Below are positions 1 to 8,048 of a stretch of DNA of 35,376 bases, piece by piece. Where the stretch lies: NCBI GenBank assembly GCA_947378275.1, contig CANCJD010000006.1, positions 1-35,376 on the forward strand, read 5' to 3'. The notes under the pieces are model-generated. The model saw only the letters and a list, made by a program, of their open reading frames with translations. It did not search any database and was not told where the DNA came from. This DNA is from Comamonadaceae bacterium. GTDB lineage: Bacteria > Pseudomonadota > Gammaproteobacteria > Burkholderiales > Burkholderiaceae_C. Position 1 is the stretch's first letter. The number at the start of each line of letters is the position of its first letter. The position numbers and the translations under genes are program-made.

Positions 1-372
1 TCCAGGCCGACGCGGCCATGGTTGGGCACTTCTTGCGCAATGGCGCGGAAGTAGTTGCCGCTTTGCCAGTCGGTGTAAATCACGGCGCGGTCGCACACGC
101 CTTTGCGCCAGGGTTGGCCGCCGTCAATGTTGGCGGCAATGATGACCGCCTTGTCTTGTGTGACCACCAGACTGTAGAAACGGCCAAACGAGCAGTACAG
201 AAAGTCGCTGTAGTAATTGATGTTGTGGTAGCTGGTGAAAATCACCGTGTCTACCGAACGTTGCGCCATCATGGCGCGCAGTTTGCGGATGCGGTTGGCG
301 TATTCGGCGTCCGAAAAACTGTGGCGTACGCGCTCGCCGTTGTCGATGGTTATCAGGTTGGGCATGGTCATG
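1..372 (-). CDS. Creatinase (creatine amidinohydrolase), N-terminal part, cut by window edge
   Basis: Reading the minus strand from the ATG at 372 gives 124 codons of an open frame that runs off the left edge. The protein carries the stretch FTSYHNINYYSDFLYCSFGR followed by ANIDGGQPWRKG, which is characteristic of creatinases of the pita-bread (M24 peptidase-like) fold. Creatinase hydrolyses creatine to sarcosine and urea in the cytoplasm. The visible part is the N-terminal domain; the catalytic C-terminal domain lies outside the window. A GGAG lies 4 nt before the ATG at 372 and 10 nt before a second in-frame ATG at 366, so either may be used. The gene follows an AraC-type regulator on the same strand after 69 nt, which suggests local control. 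Family assignment is confident from motif recall; substrate is inferred from the family. Confidence 0.88.
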
Positions 373-441
373 GTGGTTCTCCGAGGGTTGCTTGCAATTG
401 ACCCCGAGTATTAAGGCAAAGCCCCGACCAAGCCTAGCGAA

Positions 442-1434
442 TTACGACGCCAATCTTTCTTTAAATGCCAGTCCTTGCTGGCGATTTGCGCGGTCTTTTT
501 GCGGTGGCGCCCCAAAGCGGGGCGTGTATCGCGCGGTCAAGTGCGAGGGCGACGCAAATCCGGTCTCCAGCGCAATGTCGCGGATACTTTTGTCGCTGCG
601 CTGCACCAAAATGCGCGCATGCGAGAGCCGGATGTCCAAATAGATGCGTTCGGCCGACTTGGCAAACTGCTGGCGAAAAAGCCGCTGCAAGCTGCGCAAG
701 GGCATGCCGGCGAACTGCGCAATCTCGGTAATCGTGAGCGGCTCGCCCACATTGGCCTCCATCAGGCGCAGCGCCTCCACCGCCGCCGGGTGGGTGACGC
801 GCTCTTGGTGGATGATGGACACGGTTTGCACATCGGTCAGGCTGCGCCGCTCCACCACCAGCAGATTGGCCACCTCATTGGCCAATTGGCGGCTGCCCGG
901 CGCCTGGGTCAGCAGGTAGGTCATCAGGTCCAACGGCGCCACGCCGCCGCTGCAGGTGTAGCGGTCGCGGTCCACTTCAAAAAAATGCTGGGTCACGATC
1001 ACTTGCGGAAACTGTTCGGCCAGCGCCCCGTGGTCTTCCCAGTGGATGGTGCTGCGGTAGCCGTTGAGCAAACCGGCCTGCGCCATCAGGTAAGCGCCGG
1101 TGTCAATGCCGCCCAGTGGCAGGCCCTGGGCGGCCATTTTTTTCAGCCAGAGGGTGAGCGCGCGCAGTCCGCGGCTGGGAATCGGGTTGGGGCCAATCAC
1201 AAACACCACGTCCAAGGGGGGCGCCTCGGCCAAGCTGTGTTGCGTCATGACCTGAATGCCGTCGCTTGACGCCACCAGCCCGCCGTCAACGGACAGCAGC
1301 ACTGAGCGGTAGGTGGCGCGGCCCAGCACGCCGTTGGCAATGCGCAACGGGTCCACGCAGGCGCTCAGCGCAATGAGTGAAAAGTTCGGCACCACCACAA
1401 AGCCAAACACCAACGACTGCTTGGACGACACCAC
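442..1434 (-). CDS. GlxA/GbdR-like AraC-family transcriptional regulator
   Basis: A 330-residue protein with an N-terminal DJ-1/PfpI-like domain (about residues 8-190) and a C-terminal AraC helix-turn-helix pair (about 215-310, with ITEIAQFAGMPLRSLQRLF and a second helix set at IRDIALETGFASPSHL). The site that holds the nucleophilic Cys in catalytic PfpI proteins reads GIDTGAY, so Asp replaces Cys; this fits a ligand-sensing regulator, as in the GbdR/ArgR-type group, not an enzyme. GbdR of Pseudomonas responds to glycine betaine and dimethylglycine and controls demethylation down to sarcosine. Because creatinase makes sarcosine, control of the downstream creatinase gene is a sensible inference. 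The start is a GTG at 1434, only 12 nt after the lplT stop, with no clear Shine-Dalgarno, so translation may be coupled to lplT. Confidence 0.82.
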   Translation of the reverse strand: MVSSKQSLVFGFVVVPNFSLIALSACVDPLRIANGVLGRATYRSVLLSVDGGLVASSDGIQVMTQHSLAEAPPLDVVFVIGPNPIPSRGLRALTLWLKKMAAQGLPLGGIDTGAYLMAQAGLLNGYRSTIHWEDHGALAEQFPQVIVTQHFFEVDRDRYTCSGGVAPLDLMTYLLTQAPGSRQLANEVANLLVVERRSLTDVQTVSIIHQERVTHPAAVEALRLMEANVGEPLTITEIAQFAGMPLRSLQRLFRQQFAKSAERIYLDIRLSHARILVQRSDKSIRDIALETGFASPSHLTARYTPRFGAPPQKDRANRQQGLAFKERLAS

Positions 1435-1446
1435 GCTGCGCGTCGC

Positions 1447-2730
1447 CTAGCCGTGCAGATTGTCGTTGCGGGCGATCTCCAGCAGGTGGTCCACTTCGTC
1501 GCCATGCTCGCGGCAGTTGCGCTCATGCCAACGCTTGATCAACCACATGCAGCCGGCCACCAGCACGCCAAAAACGCTGATGGCGCCAAAGGCCGACACG
1601 CCCATGCCCGCTGACAGGCTGTACAAGCCGCCCAGCACCAAAATACAAGTCTGCTCATTGAAGTTTTGGACCGCAATCGAGCGCCCGGCACCCATCAGGT
1701 TGTGGCCACGGTGCTGCAACAAGGCATTCATGGGCACCACCAAAAAGCCGCCCAGGCCGCCGAGCAAAACCAAAAACGGCGCCGCCACCCAGACGTTGGA
1801 GATGAAGTTGAGCAAAATCACCAGCACGCCCATGGCGATGCCCAGAGGCATCACGCGTGTGGCCACTTCCAGGCGCATGCGCAGGGACGCCACCACCGCG
1901 CCCACCGCCGTACCCACGGCCACCACACCCACCAAAGACGAGGCCTGGGTAACGCTGTATCCCAGCGCGGCTGATGCCCAGGCCAGCACGATGTAGCGCA
2001 AATTGCCGCTCACGCCCCAAAACAAGGTGGTGGTGGCCAGCGAAATCTGCCCCAGCCGGTCGCGCCAGAGCCGGGTATTGCAATTCCAGAAATCGGGCAG
2101 CAGGCTGACAATGCGCTGTGGCAAAGGCCGCATTTCCACGCCCGTGTGGGGAATGCGGGTGTTGAACCAGGCGGCTGCCAAGTACACAAATATCAACAGG
2201 CTAATCGCCGCCTCGGGCGGGGTGTCAATGCCGGTATCGATAAACGGCACGTCAAACGACAGCAAAAACGGCGCAATCTGCGGCCCCACCAATTGCCCGC
2301 CCAGCAGCACGCCCAAAATGATGGAGGCAATCGTCAGCCCCTCAATCCAGCCGTTGGCTTTGACCAGTTGCGAGGCCGGCAGCAGCTCGGTCAGGATCCC
2401 GTACTTGGCAGGTGAATAGGCTGCCGCCCCTAGGCCCACCACCGCGTAGGCCATGAGCGGATGGCTGCCAAACAGCATCAGCAGGCAGCCCACAATCTTG
2501 ATGCCATTGCTCACCAGCATCACCCGGCCCTTGGGATAGGCGTCCGCATAGGCGCCCACAAAAGGCGCCAGCACCACGTAAAACAGCGCAAACATGGGCA
2601 CTAGCGCCGCTTGCTGCCATTCGGGCGCATGGGCGCTGCGCAACAACTGCACCGCACCTACAAACAAGGCGTTGTCGGCCAGCGAGCTGAAAAACTGCGC
2701 CGCCATGATGGTAAAAAAACCGCGTTTCAT
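1447..2730 (-). CDS. lplT: Lysophospholipid transporter LplT (MFS)
   Basis: A 427-residue, strongly hydrophobic protein with about 12 membrane segments. The N-terminus ([20 protein letters not shown]) and the later [14 protein letters not shown] and NGWIEG motifs are typical of LplT, the inner-membrane carrier that flips lysophosphatidylethanolamine and related lipids to the cytoplasmic face for re-acylation. In enterobacteria it works with the acyltransferase Aas; no aas gene or Aas fusion is seen here. I place the start at the ATG at 2730; a TTG directly before it is an alternative. It diverges from alr, an arrangement I recall as common in Comamonadaceae. Downstream on the same strand are the GbdR-like regulator and creatinase, which look functionally unrelated. 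Confidence 0.9.
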   Translation of the reverse strand: MKRGFFTIMAAQFFSSLADNALFVGAVQLLRSAHAPEWQQAALVPMFALFYVVLAPFVGAYADAYPKGRVMLVSNGIKIVGCLLMLFGSHPLMAYAVVGLGAAAYSPAKYGILTELLPASQLVKANGWIEGLTIASIILGVLLGGQLVGPQIAPFLLSFDVPFIDTGIDTPPEAAISLLIFVYLAAAWFNTRIPHTGVEMRPLPQRIVSLLPDFWNCNTRLWRDRLGQISLATTTLFWGVSGNLRYIVLAWASAALGYSVTQASSLVGVVAVGTAVGAVVASLRMRLEVATRVMPLGIAMGVLVILLNFISNVWVAAPFLVLLGGLGGFLVVPMNALLQHRGHNLMGAGRSIAVQNFNEQTCILVLGGLYSLSAGMGVSAFGAISVFGVLVAGCMWLIKRWHERNCREHGDEVDHLLEIARNDNLHG

Positions 2731-2862
2731 CAAAAAGAATACGAGTCGCTAAATAGGAATGGCGGTAGGTTGAGGTCGGTCAGCGAGCAAAGTGCGTGGG
2801 TTATAGCACGCAGCCGTGCGCTGGCCCTGCCTATCCGGGCCCGGCGCGGCTACAGTTGCACC

Positions 2863-3948
2863 ATGCCCCGTCCTATCCAAGCCACCATCCATACCGAGGC
2901 CTTGCGCCACAACCTGCAGAGTGCGCGTGCCCGCGCCCCGGACGCCCGCGCCTGGGCGGTGGTCAAGGCCAACGCCTATGGCCACGGCATCGAGCGCGCC
3001 TTTGAGGGCCTGCGCGGCGCCGACGGCTTCGCCCTGCTCGACCTGGACGAAGCCCAGCGCCTGCGCACCCTGGGCTGGCGCGGACCGATTTTGTTGCTCG
3101 AAGGCGTCTTTGAGCTGCGCGACCTGGAGTGGTGCTCGCGCCTGGACCTGTGGCACACGGTGCACCACGAGGCGCAAATCGACATGCTCGCCGCCCACAA
3201 AACCAATGTGCCGCAGCGCGTGTTCCTGAAAATGAACACCGGCATGAACCGCCTGGGCTTTCGCCCCGAACACTACCGCGCCGCCTGGACGCGCCTGAAC
3301 GCCCTGCCCCAGGTGGACGAGATCTCGCTCATGACGCATTTCAGTGATGCCGACGGCCCGATTGGCGTGGCTAAGCAGCTCGCCGTGTTTGAGGCCGCCA
3401 GCCAAGACTTGCCCGGCGAGCGCTGCATCAGCAACAGCGCGGCCACCCTGCGCCACGCGCAATGCGCCAACGACTGGGTGCGCATTGGCATCGCCCTGTA
3501 CGGCAGCGCGCCGGACCATCCCGAGCACCCGGCCGCCCACTGGGGCCTGCAGCCCAGCATGAGCTTGCGCGCCCAGATCATCGCCACCCAAGACCTGCAG
3601 CCGGGCGACACGGTGGGCTACGGGTCGGGTTTTGTGGCCGAGCGCGCCATGCGCATTGGCGTGGTGGCCTGCGGTTATGCCGACGGCTACCCTCGCATTT
3701 GCCCCACCGGCACGCCGGTGTTGGTCAATGGCGTGCGCAGCCGCACCGTGGGCCGAGTGAGTATGGACATGCTGGCGGTGGACCTGAGCGCGCTGCCAGG
3801 CGCTGACCTGGGCAGCGAAGTCACGCTCTGGGGCGCGGCATCCACAGGCCAGGTGCTGCCAATTGACGAAGTAGCCGCCTGCGCGCAAACCTTGGGTTAC
3901 GAGCTGATGTGTGCGCTAGCCCAGCGGGTGCCGGTGCTGGTGGAGTAG
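2863..3948 (+). CDS. alr: Alanine racemase
   Basis: A 361-residue PLP enzyme of normal family length that interconverts L- and D-alanine, supplying D-Ala for peptidoglycan. The PLP-binding lysine is K35 in [11 protein letters not shown], and the second catalytic residue is Tyr253 in GYGSGF. Further family signatures are [32 protein letters not shown] and GRVSMDM. The open frame extends upstream to 2611, but homology starts at PRPIQATI, so the ATG at 2863 is taken as the start; the upstream extension would run into lplT. The gene ends 20 bp before the convergent stop of the pqqU-like gene, and no clear terminator is visible between them. Confidence 0.95.
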   Translation: MPRPIQATIHTEALRHNLQSARARAPDARAWAVVKANAYGHGIERAFEGLRGADGFALLDLDEAQRLRTLGWRGPILLLEGVFELRDLEWCSRLDLWHTVHHEAQIDMLAAHKTNVPQRVFLKMNTGMNRLGFRPEHYRAAWTRLNALPQVDEISLMTHFSDADGPIGVAKQLAVFEAASQDLPGERCISNSAATLRHAQCANDWVRIGIALYGSAPDHPEHPAAHWGLQPSMSLRAQIIATQDLQPGDTVGYGSGFVAERAMRIGVVACGYADGYPRICPTGTPVLVNGVRSRTVGRVSMDMLAVDLSALPGADLGSEVTLWGAASTGQVLPIDEVAACAQTLGYELMCALAQRVPVLVE

Positions 3949-3967
3949 TTGCCCACCAGCGCGGCGC

Positions 3968-6094
3968 TTACAGCGGCGCAGAGATCGAGACGCCGAGCAT
4001 CCAGTTGCGGGGCAGACCGGATTCGATGTACTGCGAGCTGTTCACGATAACCGAGCCCACATAACGCTCATCGCTGGCGTTGTTCAGGCGCGCATAGAGG
4101 GTAAGGGTCGCTTTGTCCACCGCCCAGCGCTGGCTGGCGCTCAGGTTGAACACGGTGTGTCCATCCACTGAGGCAGTGTTCGTGTCGTTGGCGTAAATCC
4201 GGCCGGACTGCACCATTTCGATTGCCAGTCGGCTGCCGGAGCTTGCCGATTTGGCGCCCGGCGCGGTAGCCGCGCTGGTCCAGGCCAACTCGGAGAACAG
4301 CGAGGTTTGCGGAATGCCAGGAATCTTGTTTCCAGCGTCGATGTAATTGGCGCCTGACACGGTGGCCGATGAAAAACCCTGGGAATACTTCGCGTCAATC
4401 ATGGATGCCGCCAGAGAGGCTGACACATGGGGCGTCAGCAGCATGCTGGCACCCAGTTCAAAACCGGTGCGCGAGGTGCCGGGTGCGCTCTTGTACGAGG
4501 TCTTGCCGCCCGAGGTCACGTCAACGACGATCTCGTCGGTCGAGTTGATCTGGAATAGCGCAAAGTCAAGCCGCGCGCTGCGGGTGGGAACCCACTTCGT
4601 GCCCACTTCGAAATGGCGACTGGTTGACGCGTTGAGGCGAGGGTTGAACGCGCCCACCGGGCTTCCTCCGACGTTTTGGTAGGCAAGCTCCGCCAAGGTA
4701 GGGGTTTCAAAGCCCTGGCCGTAGTTCGCGTACAGGTTGAGGTGGTCGGTGGCAAAGTAAGTAAGGCCCACGACAGGGCTGGTAGCGCTGTAGCTCACGT
4801 CGCCCGAGCCAGCGCCATTGGTGTAGTAGTCGGTGCTCGCAAAACGCACATTGCTCGCGCGCAAGCCACCGACCAAGGCGACTTGTTCCGATACATGCGC
4901 TGTGGCTTGGGCGAACAAATCGCTGTTTTCCGCCTGGTTCTCTTCGTTGCGATTGGTCAGCACTTTTTGCCCCTGCGACGCCGTGCCCGCTTGGCGTAAT
5001 TCGCGTGAGCGGTCGAACTCGTAACCCGCGACCCAGTCCATCGGCGTCTCTGCTAGCTTGGAGCGTTCGTTGTATTGCAGGCCCAGACCGTAGTAGCTCC
5101 GGTTGAGTCCGGTCCAGGCGCCATTGGCGTTGATACCGGTAGTTCCTACCTGGAATTGCAGGTTGTCCCGCGTGCCGTAATAGGCGCGGCTTGTAATGGC
5201 ACGGTCTTTGTCGATGGTGTATACCGCCGAACCACCGAGCTGGTTTTGCAAAATCGTTTTGCGTACCCCAAATTCGGCGGCGGTTTTGGTGGCTGTTGAA
5301 TTTCTGCCCTGCTGCTGCGGATTCGCCGTCCACTGCGCATAGGTCAAACCCAGCGCATCCTGCGCCAGCGGCATATCAAACTGGTTGAACACCAGGTTCA
5401 CATGCGTTTGGTCGTTGGTGTTGAAGTCGAGTTTTCCGTTGAACTGCTTGCGTTCGGTGCGGCTGTTATCGCGGTAGCCGTCGATGGTGAAAGTGCCGTA
5501 ATCGGCCACGATGCCATAGTCACCCACGGTGTCAGAGAATTGGTAGTCCGCGCGGTGCAGTCCATAGTCGCCCACGTAGTACTGGTAATCCACCAGTGGC
5601 ACCTTGGATGCGGGTTTGGTGAATGCCTGGATCACGCCGCCCGAGGCGTTGCCATAGAGCTGCGCCAGCGGCCCGCGCAAGACTTCGATACGGTCCATGG
5701 AAGTCAGGCTGATGGATGAGCCCTGCCCCTGGCCGTCGGGCGTGGTGGCGGGAATGCCGTCAATCAGCAGGCGGATGCCGCGAATGCCAAAAGCCGCGCG
5801 CGCGCCAAAGCCACGAATCGAGAGCTGCAAATCCTGCGCGTAGTTGCTGCGGTCCAAAATGGTCAGCCCCGGCACCCGCACCAGCGACTCCGACAGATTG
5901 ACCTGCGGTCCGCCGTTTTGAATCGTGCTGCGGTCCACCGACTGGATGGCTGCGGGAGCGTCAAAGCTGCGTGCTTGCGCGCGGGACGCGCTGACTACCA
6001 CCTCATCCAAGGTTTGCGCGCAGGCCGGCGCCAACAGGCCGGCGAAGAGTGCTATGGCGGCCGCCTGGGGAGTGTGCTTGAACAGGAGGGACAT
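3968..6094 (-). CDS. pqqU: TonB-dependent receptor, PqqU/YncD-like (probable PQQ uptake)
   Basis: A 708-residue outer-membrane receptor. It has a signal peptide ending near ACA-Q26, a TonB-box-like stretch at about 29-36 (LDEVVVSA), a plug domain to about residue 160 and a 22-strand-type barrel to the end. Segments such as NYAQDLQLSIRGFG, GIRGIRL, IDGIPATTPDGQGQ, LYGNASGGV, GQGFETPTLAELAY, STDEIVVDVTSGGKTSYKSA and YVGSVIVN follow E. coli YncD closely from memory. YncD was renamed PqqU because it imports pyrroloquinoline quinone. The context supports the same ligand: the gene is last in a minus-strand group after a PQQ-dependent dehydrogenase and a cytochrome c, 35 nt behind the latter. There are no pqqABCDE genes in the window. 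A receptor for a sugar or siderophore is the alternative. Confidence 0.85.
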   Translation of the reverse strand: MSLLFKHTPQAAAIALFAGLLAPACAQTLDEVVVSASRAQARSFDAPAAIQSVDRSTIQNGGPQVNLSESLVRVPGLTILDRSNYAQDLQLSIRGFGARAAFGIRGIRLLIDGIPATTPDGQGQGSSISLTSMDRIEVLRGPLAQLYGNASGGVIQAFTKPASKVPLVDYQYYVGDYGLHRADYQFSDTVGDYGIVADYGTFTIDGYRDNSRTERKQFNGKLDFNTNDQTHVNLVFNQFDMPLAQDALGLTYAQWTANPQQQGRNSTATKTAAEFGVRKTILQNQLGGSAVYTIDKDRAITSRAYYGTRDNLQFQVGTTGINANGAWTGLNRSYYGLGLQYNERSKLAETPMDWVAGYEFDRSRELRQAGTASQGQKVLTNRNEENQAENSDLFAQATAHVSEQVALVGGLRASNVRFASTDYYTNGAGSGDVSYSATSPVVGLTYFATDHLNLYANYGQGFETPTLAELAYQNVGGSPVGAFNPRLNASTSRHFEVGTKWVPTRSARLDFALFQINSTDEIVVDVTSGGKTSYKSAPGTSRTGFELGASMLLTPHVSASLAASMIDAKYSQGFSSATVSGANYIDAGNKIPGIPQTSLFSELAWTSAATAPGAKSASSGSRLAIEMVQSGRIYANDTNTASVDGHTVFNLSASQRWAVDKATLTLYARLNNASDERYVGSVIVNSSQYIESGLPRNWMLGVSISAPL

Positions 6095-6129
6095 ACGGGT
6101 CTAGCGAAGGGGGAATTGAATGCGCTGAT

Positions 6130-6444
6130 TCAGGGCGCTTCTACGGTCACTTTGACTGCACTGAACCAGGCAGACAGGTGGGAAATATCCGAATCGGTCA
6201 GCGGCTTTGCGATCATGTTCATGACTTCATTCTGTCTTTTTCCGCTGCGGTAATTTCGCAACTGCTCGCTCAGGTAAATGGCCTGTTGCCCCGCCAGATT
6301 TGGAGCGTTGGGTAGCGCCGCCTGTCCGGTCGGTCCGTGGCACAGGGCACACGCGGCTTCTGCTTTTGCCCGACCCTCAGCAACATCGTCCGCACTGGCG
6401 CTGAACGCAGCAAAAGCCAGCACGGCAGTAAAAAAGATTTTCAT
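6130..6444 (-). CDS. Small periplasmic c-type cytochrome (single haem)
   Basis: A 104-residue protein with a signal peptide cleaved near ASA-D19 and one haem site, CALCH at residues 32-36. It is followed by GPTGQAALPNAPNLAGQ and a Met-containing stretch (M75/M77, VMNMIAKPL) that should supply the distal haem ligand. It resembles one half of a cytochrome c4 or a short class I cytochrome c. In this position it most likely accepts electrons from the PQQ dehydrogenase encoded just upstream and passes them towards a terminal oxidase; this role is inferred from context. A strong terminator-like hairpin ends only 13 nt before the ATG, and no good Shine-Dalgarno is visible (the leader reads AGTTCCACC), so expression is probably lower than that of the dehydrogenase. 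Confidence 0.9.
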   Translation of the reverse strand: MKIFFTAVLAFAAFSASADDVAEGRAKAEAACALCHGPTGQAALPNAPNLAGQQAIYLSEQLRNYRSGKRQNEVMNMIAKPLTDSDISHLSAWFSAVKVTVEAP

Positions 6445-6457
6445 GGTGGAACTGTAT

Positions 6458-6484
6458 AAAAAAAGGGGCCCCCGAAAGGGCCCC
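6458..6484 (-). terminator. Intrinsic terminator between dehydrogenase and cytochrome genes
   Basis: On the minus strand GGGGCCC, loop TTTCGG, GGGCCCC is followed by seven T residues (6464-6458). This is a textbook rho-independent terminator with a 7-bp all-GC stem. It lies inside the apparent operon, between the dehydrogenase stop (6531) and the cytochrome start (6444), so it probably attenuates read-through into the cytochrome and receptor genes. Confidence 0.8.
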
Positions 6485-6497
6485 GGTACCGTTGTAA

Positions 6498-6518
6498 GTA
6501 CGGGCTCTTGGCCCGTAC
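6498..6518 (-). promoter_or_regulatory. Second hairpin 5' of the terminator (possible mRNA 3'-end stabiliser or attenuator arm)
   Basis: GTACGGGC, 5-nt loop, GCCCGTAC forms a perfect 8-bp stem directly after the dehydrogenase stop codon and 13 nt before the terminator stem. Part of it (CGGTAC at 6520-6515 on the minus strand) can alternatively pair with GTACCG at 6489-6484, which touches the 5' arm of the terminator. It could protect the 3' end of the dehydrogenase mRNA or tune termination; this is inference. Confidence 0.5.
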
Positions 6519-6530
6519 CGCCCAGCCCAA

Positions 6531-7808
6531 TTACATGCCGGTGTAACTGATGCGATAGATCGCGCCAGCGTAATCGTCCGACACCAAGATGGAGCCGTCT
6601 GGCAGGTTGGCCACGTCCACAGGGCGAGCCAAGGCGCGTCCGGTTTTCTTGTCCAAGAAGCCGTCAGCAAACACTTCGGCGGGGCCTGCATTGCCATCGG
6701 CCTTGATTGGCACGAAGTTGATCAGGTAGCCGCTAGGTGTCGTACGGTTCCATGAGCCGTGCGACGCCACAAACATGCCGTTTTGGTACTTCGCGGGGAA
6801 GGCCTTGCCGGTGTAGTGGGTCAGGCCCAGTTGTGCTTGGTGCGCTGGGAACTCCACTTGCGGGAAGATTGCGCCTGCAGGTTCCTTCATGTCCTTCAGG
6901 TCTTCTGCCGCAGGAGAACCTGCCACCTTGAAGTGTCCGTTGTAGTAAGGGAAGCCGAAGTGTTCACCGGCCTTGGTGAGTTTGTTCAACTCGCCTGGTG
7001 GGATGTCGTCACCCAAACCGTCTACCTGGTTGTCCGTGGTCCAGACGTCGCCCTTTGGCCCGATGGTGATACCGGCAGGATTGCGCATGCCTTTGGAATA
7101 CACGGTGCGGCCGGATCCGTCCAGACCGTTAAAACGCAGAACGCCGCCAATGCCCAAGCTCTCGAACAAGGCCACCTTGTCTGCGGGCTGCACGTTGTAG
7201 GGCTGGCCCATGGTGACAAAAATCTTGCCGTCTTTGTCGACTTTGCAAACGCGGCCAGTATGGTTGAAGGATTGCTCTTCGACAGGGATCAGCTTGCCTT
7301 CAGGAACGACCACGCCTACAGCAACGTCCGGACCTTCGTAGAAATACTCAGCTGCGGGGAAGTGCAGGATGCGGTTGGATTCGGCAACGACCAAGAAGCC
7401 GTCAGCGGTGAAACAAACGCCATTGGGGTTGCTGAATTTGATGGAAGGTGCAAAGGCCTTGACTTCGGTTGCAGCGTCGCCGTTGTTGCGATTGGTCACG
7501 GCATAGACGTTGGTCTTGCGCGTGCCGACAAACAGCATGTTGGTCGAGGGTGCGACTGCCATGTAGCGGGCGTCAGGCACCACGGCGTACAGGTCGATCT
7601 TGAAGCCTTCGGGCAATTTGACTTTTTTCAGGTTGGCGCGAATGGCATCCGCATTTTTTCCTTCTTGGGGAATAGAAGGAATATTCATGTTGGTGGCAGT
7701 GTTGCCCATGCGCTGCAGCGTCGACAAATTGGCGTCTTGCGCGAAAGCTGAAGCCGCGCTGAGCGCTACTACAGCAACAGCAAGTGTTGAGAGTTTGTTG
7801 ATTTTCAC
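6531..7808 (-). CDS. PQQ-dependent sugar/sorbosone-type dehydrogenase, secreted
   Basis: A 425-residue protein with a signal peptide (cleavage near AFA-Q24) and a six-bladed beta-propeller of the soluble glucose/L-sorbosone dehydrogenase family. The motif FNHTGR places His183 where soluble glucose dehydrogenase has its catalytic base, and RNPAGITIGPKGDVWTTDN matches the family's conserved arginine loop. Other blades are visible at NPNGVCFTADGFLVVAES, FVASHGSWNRT and PDGSILVSDDYAGAIYRI. The enzyme should oxidise an aldose or aldehyde in the periplasm with PQQ and pass electrons to a cytochrome. The start is a GTG at 7808 preceded by AGAGGAA. It is first in the group with cytochrome c and the PqqU-like receptor. 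The true substrate cannot be read from sequence. Confidence 0.88.
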   Translation of the reverse strand: MKINKLSTLAVAVVALSAASAFAQDANLSTLQRMGNTATNMNIPSIPQEGKNADAIRANLKKVKLPEGFKIDLYAVVPDARYMAVAPSTNMLFVGTRKTNVYAVTNRNNGDAATEVKAFAPSIKFSNPNGVCFTADGFLVVAESNRILHFPAAEYFYEGPDVAVGVVVPEGKLIPVEEQSFNHTGRVCKVDKDGKIFVTMGQPYNVQPADKVALFESLGIGGVLRFNGLDGSGRTVYSKGMRNPAGITIGPKGDVWTTDNQVDGLGDDIPPGELNKLTKAGEHFGFPYYNGHFKVAGSPAAEDLKDMKEPAGAIFPQVEFPAHQAQLGLTHYTGKAFPAKYQNGMFVASHGSWNRTTPSGYLINFVPIKADGNAGPAEVFADGFLDKKTGRALARPVDVANLPDGSILVSDDYAGAIYRISYTGM

Positions 7809-7915
7809 GATGTTCCTCTTTGGTTGATTAAAAGCAGTCTTGGTATGCCTTCAGCAAGGGCAATAATTTGTCCTTGGCCTGCATCAATGTAGTGACCTGC
7901 AAACACCCAAAAAAT

Positions 7916-7927
7916 GGGGTAAACCCC
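7916..7927. promoter_or_regulatory. Dyad upstream of the PQQ dehydrogenase gene
   Basis: GGGGTAAACCCC is a short inverted repeat (GGGGT/ACCCC) 108 bp upstream of the dehydrogenase start, in the AT-rich 240-bp gap between it and the Rrf2 regulator gene. It could be a transcription-factor site. I find no convincing -35/-10 pair beside it, and the rest of the gap shows nothing else clear. Confidence 0.3.
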
Positions 7928-8048
7928 TAAATTCGAACGCAATTGCCAAAAATCACCGTCTATTTTTTCACTGCAAAATCAAAAAAAATTCACACCTGCT
8001 GATAGCGCTGCCGGGTCTTCTCGGTACCCCTCAATAACCAAGCCAAGC

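Noticed and set aside
2749-3888. Minus-strand open frame (379 codons) opposite alr
   Set aside because: Composition dominated by Ala, His, Gly and Val with no motif; alr is clear on the other strand.
6466-6520. A riboswitch in the PQQ operon
   Set aside because: Two hairpins and a possible alternative pairing exist, but the stretch is too short for a ligand-binding aptamer and matches no class I know.
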